Positions 6,334-12,690 of a DNA stretch of 12,690 nt are shown one piece after another. The DNA is from Verrucomicrobiales bacterium (GTDB lineage Bacteria; Verrucomicrobiota; Verrucomicrobiia; Limisphaerales; UBA11320). Location of the stretch: NCBI GenBank assembly GCA_003452185.1, contig DMJJ01000411.1:1-12690 (forward strand), given 5' to 3'. A model generated the notes under the pieces. The model was not told the DNA's origin and ran no database searches. It saw only the letters and a program-made list of their open reading frames with translations. Position 1 is the stretch's first letter. The number at the start of each line of letters is the position of its first letter. Made by a program: the position numbers and the translations under genes.

Positions 6334-8175
6334 ATGTTATCCAGAATGAGTTCCCGCTGGAGCTTCCTACGATCGACCTTGAGCCTTCTGGCCTGCCTGA
6401 TCCTGGTTGCGGCCGGAGGAGCGGGGGCGATGGCGGGGAGCGTTGCTTTTAATGATTACTCCCCAGGTCTGTACACCCACCCGAACGCCACAGGATTCGG
6501 GCCTGGGCAGAAGGGGCTGTTGAAGGACATCGCGACAGGACATTCCCTGGGAATCACCCTCACGGTGACCTCCTCCGGGGCGGTGAGCAACGCGGTGCAG
6601 GGCCATCCCCTCTACGGCACCCCCGCGAGCGTGGTGTTCGATGGCTTCGTTGATTTCGCCGGGCGCCCCTCCCCCAGCCTTGAGATGGATGCCGCCACGG
6701 ACAGCGTGACCTACAGTTTCACGGGGCTGGATCCCGCGCTGGAGTACAATCTGCAGGCGACCGCGATCCGGGGGCATTGGAGCTACACCAACCGGTGGTC
6801 CCTCTTTGAGCTGACCGGGGCCGACGCCTTTGAAAGTCACCACACGGCCGGAGCCCTGACTGCCGCGAAAGTGGCAACCCTCACCGCGGGGCAAGTCTTG
6901 GTGAACACCGGGGATAACAACTCAGGGGAGCTTGCCTGGTGGGAGCACATCCACCCGGGGCCGGACGGCACGATCGCCCTCGTGTCCAAGAAGTACACGG
7001 GTGCCATACCCGGAGGCTCCTCGGCCGGGACCGTCGGCTACGCCGCCACCGGACTGCGGCTTGAAGTCGGGGGGACCTACACCGGCCGAACCTCCCTGCC
7101 CCCCAAGGTGCCGAGCCGCCAGCCGGGGGGCATCGCCGGGGTCAGCACGGTGTTCATCCTCCTGATGGAAAACCACGACTGGGACACCATCCTGGGCAGC
7201 ACCTTCTGCCCGTACATCAACAACACGCTCCTTCCACGGGCCTCGTACGCCTCGCGTTACGTCGGCGTGCCGGGCCTCCACCCAAGCGAGCCAAACTACC
7301 TCTGGCTGGTGACGGGGACCAACTTCAACATCCGGAACGATGACCTACCAAGCCTGAACCACCAATCGAGCACCAACACGCTCTTCCACCTCCTCGACGC
7401 GGCGGGGATTTCCTGGAAGTCGTATCAGGAGGACATCAAGGGGACCTCGGTTCCCGACGTCAACGCGGGGGAGTATGTCGCCCGCCACAATCCACCGATG
7501 TTCTTCGATTCGATCCGGACCAACGTGGCTTACACCACAAACCACGTCCGTCCCTATACGGAGCTGGCCGCCGACCTGGCCAGCGGCAAGGTGCCAGCCT
7601 TTTGCTTCATCTCCCCCAACCTTACCAACATCATGCATGACACGACGCCCGGAAGTCCGAGCAGCCGCAAGCAGGGGGATGACTGGCTCTCGCGCGAGAT
7701 GCCCAAGATCCTTGGAAGCCAGGCCTACAGCAACGGGGGAGCGGTCTTCATCACCTGGGATGAGGGGAGCAACGACGGGGATGCCCCGATCGGGATGATT
7801 CTCCTCTCTCCCAGGGCCAGGGGCGGGGGGTATCACAACTCGATCGAGTACACCCACAGCTCCTGGCTCCGGACCGCGCAGGACATCTTCGGAGTTCGGC
7901 CCTACCTGGGGGACGCCGCCTTCGCTCCAGGACTCTCCGACCTGTTCAAAACCCTTCGGATCAAGGGGGTGACCCCCACAGCCACCGGCCTCAACTTCGA
8001 GGTCGAGAACCTGATCCCCGGACGGTCCCATTCCCTGCAGTCGACCTCCGACCTTGAGGCGGGGGTCTGGGAGTCGTTTGACACCTGGGTGCCCGACACC
8101 GAGACGGCCACCCTCCTGGAACCCTCCCCGCCGGCAGCCGGGCCCCGGTTCTACCGGGTGGTCGAGTCTCCTTGA
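6334..8175 (+). CDS. Secreted phosphoesterase-family protein (acid phosphatase/phospholipase C superfamily) with extra N- and C-terminal beta domains
   Basis: 613 residues from the ATG at 6334; ATG 6346 is equally possible, and a GTG at 6286 would add a charged segment before the signal peptide and is less likely. Residues 1-36 form a signal peptide (RWSFLRSTLSLLACLILVAA, small residues before GSVAF). Residues about 37-248 look like a beta-sandwich or lectin-type domain, with no family I can name. The phosphoesterase core spans about 270-540: LLMENHDWDTIL (276-287), PSEPNYLWLVTG (317-328), PAFCFISPNLTNIMHD (421-436), WDEGSNDG (475-482) and YTHSSWLRT (506-514). The Glu-Asn, Asp-Glu and His residues are the likely metal and phosphate ligands of this superfamily, which includes acid phosphatases and non-toxin phospholipase C relatives. 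Residues about 540-613 are a small C-terminal domain ending RFYRV, seen on many verrucomicrobial exoproteins. Likely role: extracellular phosphate-ester hydrolysis; substrate unknown. Confidence 0.88.
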   Translation: MLSRMSSRWSFLRSTLSLLACLILVAAGGAGAMAGSVAFNDYSPGLYTHPNATGFGPGQKGLLKDIATGHSLGITLTVTSSGAVSNAVQGHPLYGTPASVVFDGFVDFAGRPSPSLEMDAATDSVTYSFTGLDPALEYNLQATAIRGHWSYTNRWSLFELTGADAFESHHTAGALTAAKVATLTAGQVLVNTGDNNSGELAWWEHIHPGPDGTIALVSKKYTGAIPGGSSAGTVGYAATGLRLEVGGTYTGRTSLPPKVPSRQPGGIAGVSTVFILLMENHDWDTILGSTFCPYINNTLLPRASYASRYVGVPGLHPSEPNYLWLVTGTNFNIRNDDLPSLNHQSSTNTLFHLLDAAGISWKSYQEDIKGTSVPDVNAGEYVARHNPPMFFDSIRTNVAYTTNHVRPYTELAADLASGKVPAFCFISPNLTNIMHDTTPGSPSSRKQGDDWLSREMPKILGSQAYSNGGAVFITWDEGSNDGDAPIGMILLSPRARGGGYHNSIEYTHSSWLRTAQDIFGVRPYLGDAAFAPGLSDLFKTLRIKGVTPTATGLNFEVENLIPGRSHSLQSTSDLEAGVWESFDTWVPDTETATLLEPSPPAAGPRFYRVVESP

Positions 8176-8575
8176 GGCAACGGCGACGCCCCCAACCCGG
8201 AGCGGTGTGGCGTGGAGGGGGGGAAAAGGCACGAATCAACCCCTCCTGCGCCGGGCCGATGAGAAGGATGTGAAGGGACATCACCCCACAGGGACCCAAC
8301 AACCGTCCAGAAGCCCCATTTCACGCATAACGCGTTGGGCCTGGCGTTGTCAGATCCTTTAACGACAACTGATTACTGACGGAAGAGTGGCGCTTTGAAG
8401 ACGTACCAGCGCGATTGCGTGACGAACGGAAGGGGGAGATTCTGTCTCCCTCCGAGCGGGTGGGACCGATCCATGCTCCTGAGCGGAGCCCCCCTCGCCT
8501 GCCTCCCCACCCTCCGAGTTCCGTCCGCCCGCCCGCCCTCCAACACGGACCTTCTTTCCCGCGACTGAGAATCCA
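8176..8575. other. Intergenic region between the two secreted-protein genes
   Basis: 400 bases without a gene. I found no classical terminator after the phosphoesterase stop. Structures seen: a GTTGTC/GACAAC dyad at 8346-8369, a six-base hairpin GGGAGA/TCTCCC at 8434-8450 without a T run, and an AACGCGTT palindrome at 8329-8336. The stretch 8480-8560 is very C-rich on the plus strand. The length suggests that the downstream gene has its own promoter. Confidence 0.5.
8346..8369. promoter_or_regulatory. Inverted repeat GTTGTC-N12-GACAAC, possible operator
   Basis: A perfect six-base dyad with a 12-base spacer that is the AT-richest spot of this gap. It overlaps a TTGTCA (8347-8352) resembling a -35 box, with a poor -10 (TGATTA) 17 bases later. 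The symmetry fits a dimeric regulator site, but six bases can occur by chance. Confidence 0.25.
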
Positions 8576-11500
8576 ATGAACCCTCCCCTCCCCGCCCCAT
8601 TCCTCACCCTGTTCCGCGCACGGCTTGCTCCGTCGCTGCTGTTCCTGCTGCTCCTGACAATGGGACTCGGGACCCCCAGCCTCAAGGCGCAGGGGGTCGT
8701 GATCAACGAGGTGCAGTATCATCCCGCCAGCACGAACCTCCTGGAACAATGGTTTGAGCTGTACAATACCGGTGCGGCGGGAGTCGACCTCTCCGGATGG
8801 AGGGTCACCAAGGGGGTCGACTTCCTGTTCCCGACCAACACGATCCTTCCCGCGGGGGGATATCTGGTGGTGGCCGCCGATGCGGCGACGTTCATGGCGA
8901 AGAACCCGGGGGTGGCGAACTTTGTCGCCGGATGGACCGGGACCCTCGGGCACAGCCTGGAGATCTCGGACGCCAGCGGGGCCGTGGTCAATTCCATCAA
9001 CTTCTACGACCAGGGGGACTGGGCCACACGCGTCCTGGGGGCCGACGGGGTGGTCGGAGCCCTGGATGCCTACAAGGGGCTCGGCTGGTCCTCCTACGCG
9101 TTGCATGACGGCCTGGGAGCCTCGCTGGAGCTCATCAACCCGGCGCTGCCAAACAACTACGCCCACAACTGGGGGGCGAATCGCCTCACCAACAGCACAC
9201 CCGGCGCGGCCAACTCGATCCGCAGCGCGAACGTCGCCCCCTTCATCGCCTCCGTGACCCACCTGCCGGCCATCCCGCAGCCGACCGACCCGGTGACCAT
9301 CACAGCGCGGGTCGTCGACGAGGCCCCCTCGGGGGTGAGTGTCAGCCTCCACTGGCGGGTCGATGGATCGCCGTCGTTCACCCTTCTGGCGATGGCCGAC
9401 GACGGCGCCCATGGCGACGGTCTCCCCGGGGATGGCCTCTATGGGGCCATCCTGCCCGTGCAGCCAAACGGCACAATCGTGGAGTATTTCCTCACCGCCG
9501 CCGATGCCTCGGGCAACACCCGCACCTATCCCCTGTGGGTTGCCCCGGCCGACTCCACCCGCACGGCCAACCTCCTCTACCAGGTCGACAACGAGTCGGG
9601 CACCGGCGCCCAGCCCGTCTACCGGCTGATCCTCCGGGAATCAGAGCGGGCCTATCTCGAGACCCTGAGCAACAACTCCAACCTCGCCACCGGCCCCACC
9701 ACTGACAGCGATGCGGAGATGAACGCCACCTGGGTCACGAGCGACAATGTCGTCGCCAACGGCACCACCACCCAGGTGCGGTACAATGTCGGCGTACGGA
9801 ACCGGGGGCACGGGAGCCGCTTCTCCCGCCCGCACAACTTTCATCTCAACATCCCCTCGGACCGCCAATGGAAGCACCAGTCCGGAATCAACCTCAACTC
9901 CCAGTACGCCTACAGCCAGGTGCTCGGGAGCGCGGTCTTCCGAAAGCTGGAGGTGCCGATGGCCGATTCACGCGGGATCCAGCTTCGGCTCAACGGCACC
10001 AACCAGATGTCACTTCCGCTCCCGGACGTGAACTCCTTCGGGTCCTACGCCGCGAACGAGCAGTACAACAACGATTTCGTGCAGCGAACCTGGCCCCTGG
10101 ACCCTGCGGGGAACTCGTACCGCGGCATCCGGGACCAGGCTGCGGGGGTGAGCGGCGTGGCCGACCTCGTCTGGCACGGGGCCAACTATGCGCAGCCCGC
10201 GTACACCAACGCCTACTACAAGCAGAACAACTTCGTTCAGAACGACTGGTCCGACCTCATCCAGCTGCTCGGCGTCCTCAACGGGGTGGCCCCCTACACC
10301 ACGCCGGCCACGTACGCGGCGGACGTGCAGAAGGTGATGAACGTCGACCAGTGGATGCGCTACATGGCGGTCAACACCCTGCTCGACAACGACGAGACCT
10401 GCCTGGCCAACGGCATCGGCGATGACTACGCGCTCTATCGCGGGATGGTTGACCCGCGGTTCATTCCCCTCCCGTACGACCTCGACACCGTGATGGGCCG
10501 TGGGCTCACCCCGACCCCGCCCGGGCACTCCCTCTTCCGGATGACGGCGCTCGCGGCCATGGACCGGTTCATGAAGTCCCCCGAGTTCGCGCCGCGTTAC
10601 TTCTACTGGCTCCGCCAGATGGCCGACACCACCTTCGCCCCCGCGGAGATGAACCCGCTCATCGAGCAGCTTCTCGCGGGCTGGGTGCCCCGGGCGAACA
10701 TCGACAACATGAAGGCCTTCAACGCGGCCCAGCGCTCCGCCGTCCTGGCCCTCATCCCGGAGACCCTCACGGTCGAGAGCTCGCTCCCGCTCCAGAGCGG
10801 CTACCCCCGGTCAACCACGGCCACCACCCCGCTGCAGGGCTCGGCCCCCGCCATCGAGACCTGGAGCGTCCGGGTCAACGGCTCCCCCTGCGACTACACC
10901 GCCTGGCAGGGCCGCTGGACAAACGCCGCCGTCGCCCTTCACCCCGGGATCAACCGCCTGGTCGTCGAGGCGCTGGCCCGCGACGGCCGCAAGGTGGGGG
11001 AGACCAATCTGCTGGTCTGGTACGACGACAGCACCGTCGCCTCCGCCCCCGCCTCCATCTCGGGGAACGTCACGTGGACCGCGGCCGGCGGGCCGTATCA
11101 GGTGGCCTCCAGCCTCACGATCAACTCAGGAGCCACCCTCACCCTCGAGCCCGGCACCGCGGTCTATCTCGGCACCGGGGTCAACCTCACCATCGCCAGC
11201 GGCGGACGCCTCCTCGCGGAGGGAACCACCAACGCCCCGATTGTGTTCACCCGGGCCCCGGCCGACACCGGACGCTGGGGCGGGATCGTGATCAACGGCG
11301 GGGCCGGAACCCCGGAGACGCGGATCACCCACGCCCACCTCCAATACAACGGAACCACCGCGATCCACTCCTCGGGAGGGACCGTTTTCCTCGACTACCT
11401 GAGCTTCGGCTCCACCGACTTCCAGTACGTTTCCCTCGACGGATCCTCCTTCGTTCTGAGCCACTGTCACTTCCCAAACCCGACGACCCAGTTTGAGCCC

Positions 11501-12690
11501 GTGCACGGCACCGGCGGGATCAAGACCGGGGGGCGAGGCATCATCTACCATTGCTTCTTCGGTTTGCCCATCGGCTACAACGACGTGGTCGACTTCACCG
11601 GCGGCAACCGCCCCGGCCAGGCGCTCGTGCACTTCATTGACAACGTGGTCTCGGGGGCGAGCGACGACGGGTTCGACCTCGACGGAACCGACGCCTGGGT
11701 CGAGGGGAACATCTTCCTTCATGTCCACAAGAACGGGGCCCCCGACTCCTCGAGCGGCGTGAGCGGCGGCAACACCGGGGCCGATACGTCTGAGATCACG
11801 ATCGTCAACAACCTCTTCTTCGACTGCGACCAGGCGACCACCGGCAAACAGGGGAACTTCTTCACCCTGCTCAACAACACCATCGTCCACCAGACTCACG
11901 CAGGGGGACAGGACACCGACGGGGCCGTGGTGAATCTCGCGGACGACGGGACCACCGAGGGGGTCGGAGCCTACCTGGAGGGGAATGTCATCTACGACAT
12001 CGAGAAGCTGACCCGCAACGTGAAGGCCTCGATCGTCACCTTTACAAACAACCTGCTCCCGATCCCGTACACCGGACCCGGTGGGGGAAACTCCCTCGCC
12101 TTTCCACGGCTGAAGAAGGTTCCCACCGTGGCGGAGACGCACTTCAACACCTGGGAGGAGGCGCAGGTTCTCTGGGACTGGTTTCAGCTGATGCCCGGCT
12201 CCCCTGCCATCGGCACCGGCCCGAACGGGAGCGACCGCGGCGCGCTCCATCACTTCGGTGCCACCCTCTCGGGCGTGCCTCAGGGAACCAACAACCTCGG
12301 CACGGCGACGATCCATGTGGGAAGCCTCCGGACCGGCAGCGGCATCCCGACGGCCGGGTTCCCCGAGGGGAGCGGCTACGTCGCCTACCGCTGGCGCCTC
12401 GACACCGGGGCCTGGAGCGCCGAAACCCCCATCTCGACGCCGATCACCCTGAGCGGTCTCGCCCCCGGCCCCCACCACGTGGAGGTCTCGGGCAAGCGCG
12501 ACAGCGGCCTTTACCAGGATGACCCCGCGTTCGGTGAGGACGGGTCCCCGACGGTTTCCGCGACCTGGGTGGTTGACCCCTCGCACGTCCCGCCCCCGGC
12601 CCCCGGGGTCCGGATCAACGAGATTCTCGCCTCCAACCTCACCACCCTGACCAACGCGGGAACCCTCCCTGACCTGATCGAGCTCTACAA
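8576..12690 (+). CDS. Giant secreted lamin-tail / CotH kinase-like / beta-helix protein (C-terminus cut by window edge)
   Basis: At least 1,371 codons are open from the ATG at 8576 to the right edge with no stop or frame break. Domains in order: signal peptide 1-38 (hydrophobic LLFLLLLTMGLG, likely cleavage after LKA); lamin-tail domain about 41-190 (VVINEVQYHP, WFELYNTG, LSGWRVT); Ig-like domain about 221-322; CotH kinase-like domain about 349-700 with YNVGVRNRGHGSR (403-415), VNTLLDNDET (599-608) and GDDYALY plus YDLDTVMG (615-641); a short beta domain near 750-820; a predicted right-handed beta-helix from about 828 to 1220 (ISGNVTW, SGATLTLEPGTAVYLG, many GN.I and NN.I turns); an Fn3-like stretch; and the start of a second lamin-tail domain at 1345 (VRINEILASN, LIELYN). 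CotH family proteins are spore-coat or secretome kinases in some bacteria; lamin-tail domains bind surfaces or polymers in related exoproteins. No sorting signal is visible because the end is missing. It probably acts outside the cell; substrate unknown. Confidence 0.9.
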   Translation, partial: MNPPLPAPFLTLFRARLAPSLLFLLLLTMGLGTPSLKAQGVVINEVQYHPASTNLLEQWFELYNTGAAGVDLSGWRVTKGVDFLFPTNTILPAGGYLVVAADAATFMAKNPGVANFVAGWTGTLGHSLEISDASGAVVNSINFYDQGDWATRVLGADGVVGALDAYKGLGWSSYALHDGLGASLELINPALPNNYAHNWGANRLTNSTPGAANSIRSANVAPFIASVTHLPAIPQPTDPVTITARVVDEAPSGVSVSLHWRVDGSPSFTLLAMADDGAHGDGLPGDGLYGAILPVQPNGTIVEYFLTAADASGNTRTYPLWVAPADSTRTANLLYQVDNESGTGAQPVYRLILRESERAYLETLSNNSNLATGPTTDSDAEMNATWVTSDNVVANGTTTQVRYNVGVRNRGHGSRFSRPHNFHLNIPSDRQWKHQSGINLNSQYAYSQVLGSAVFRKLEVPMADSRGIQLRLNGTNQMSLPLPDVNSFGSYAANEQYNNDFVQRTWPLDPAGNSYRGIRDQAAGVSGVADLVWHGANYAQPAYTNAYYKQNNFVQNDWSDLIQLLGVLNGVAPYTTPATYAADVQKVMNVDQWMRYMAVNTLLDNDETCLANGIGDDYALYRGMVDPRFIPLPYDLDTVMGRGLTPTPPGHSLFRMTALAAMDRFMKSPEFAPRYFYWLRQMADTTFAPAEMNPLIEQLLAGWVPRANIDNMKAFNAAQRSAVLALIPETLTVESSLPLQSGYPRSTTATTPLQGSAPAIETWSVRVNGSPCDYTAWQGRWTNAAVALHPGINRLVVEALARDGRKVGETNLLVWYDDSTVASAPASISGNVTWTAAGGPYQVASSLTINSGATLTLEPGTAVYLGTGVNLTIASGGRLLAEGTTNAPIVFTRAPADTGRWGGIVINGGAGTPETRITHAHLQYNGTTAIHSSGGTVFLDYLSFGSTDFQYVSLDGSSFVLSHCHFPNPTTQFEPVHGTGGIKTGGRGIIYHCFFGLPIGYNDVVDFTGGNRPGQALVHFIDNVVSGASDDGFDLDGTDAWVEGNIFLHVHKNGAPDSSSGVSGGNTGADTSEITIVNNLFFDCDQATTGKQGNFFTLLNNTIVHQTHAGGQDTDGAVVNLADDGTTEGVGAYLEGNVIYDIEKLTRNVKASIVTFTNNLLPIPYTGPGGGNSLAFPRLKKVPTVAETHFNTWEEAQVLWDWFQLMPGSPAIGTGPNGSDRGALHHFGATLSGVPQGTNNLGTATIHVGSLRTGSGIPTAGFPEGSGYVAYRWRLDTGAWSAETPISTPITLSGLAPGPHHVEVSGKRDSGLYQDDPAFGEDGSPTVSATWVVDPSHVPPPAPGVRINEILASNLTTLTNAGTLPDLIELY

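Noticed and set aside
8188..8230. Possible terminator after the phosphoesterase stop (ACGCC/GGCGT stem)
   Set aside because: Only a five-base stem with a long loop and no T run; not better than chance in GC-rich DNA.
7345..8232. Minus-strand frame (about 295 codons) antisense to the phosphoesterase gene, and a similar one at 8321-9412
   Set aside because: No domain signal; both overlap the plus-strand coding sequence, and the second also spans the gap and the lamin-tail coding region.
11126..12586. Long open minus-strand frame (about 486 codons) inside the giant exoprotein gene
   Set aside because: Val/Gly/Arg-rich low-complexity translation without domains; the plus strand carries a continuous beta-helix protein.

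Overview
The window reads as a GC-rich (roughly two thirds G+C by eye) chromosomal segment of a Verrucomicrobiota-like bacterium. The pointers are: secreted proteins with verrucomicrobial-style architecture (a C-terminal domain with a SLQSTSDL...W...RFYRV pattern, and a lamin-tail/CotH/beta-helix mosaic), weak or absent Shine-Dalgarno sequences at most starts, and a phosphofructokinase with an unusual insertion. This placement is inferred from protein style only; there is no rRNA or marker gene here.

Left half (1-5821), minus strand: four genes read right to left, a circularly permuted ATP-grasp enzyme (4310-5821), an alpha-E domain protein (3290-4282), a phosphofructokinase (1867-3264) and a large transglutaminase/DUF2126 fusion that runs off the left edge (1-1784). 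The gaps are 27, 25 and 82 bases, so they look like one operon. ATP-grasp + alpha-E + transglutaminase/DUF2126 is a known but poorly understood conserved set, predicted to make or attach amide-linked peptides. Its actual substrate is unknown. The striking point is that a glycolytic-type phosphofructokinase sits inside the set.

Centre (5822-6333): a divergent intergenic region with an AT-richer patch, C9 and G9 homopolymer tracts and a stacked hairpin. It should hold the promoters of both directions.

Right half, plus strand: a secreted three-part protein with a predicted beta-sandwich N-terminus, a phosphoesterase (acid phosphatase/phospholipase C superfamily) core and a small C-terminal beta domain (6334-8175). 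A 400-base gap without a gene follows, then a very large secreted protein that runs off the right edge (8576-12690), with signal peptide, lamin-tail domain, Ig-like domain, CotH kinase-like domain, predicted right-handed beta-helix and the start of a second lamin-tail domain. The two plus-strand genes are probably separate transcription units with extracellular or cell-envelope products.

No tRNA, rRNA, CRISPR array, insertion sequence or transposase was seen. The many long frames antisense to the genes are GC-driven shadows. The best candidates for something undescribed are the phosphofructokinase inside the amide-ligase/transglutaminase operon and the mosaic CotH-like exoprotein.
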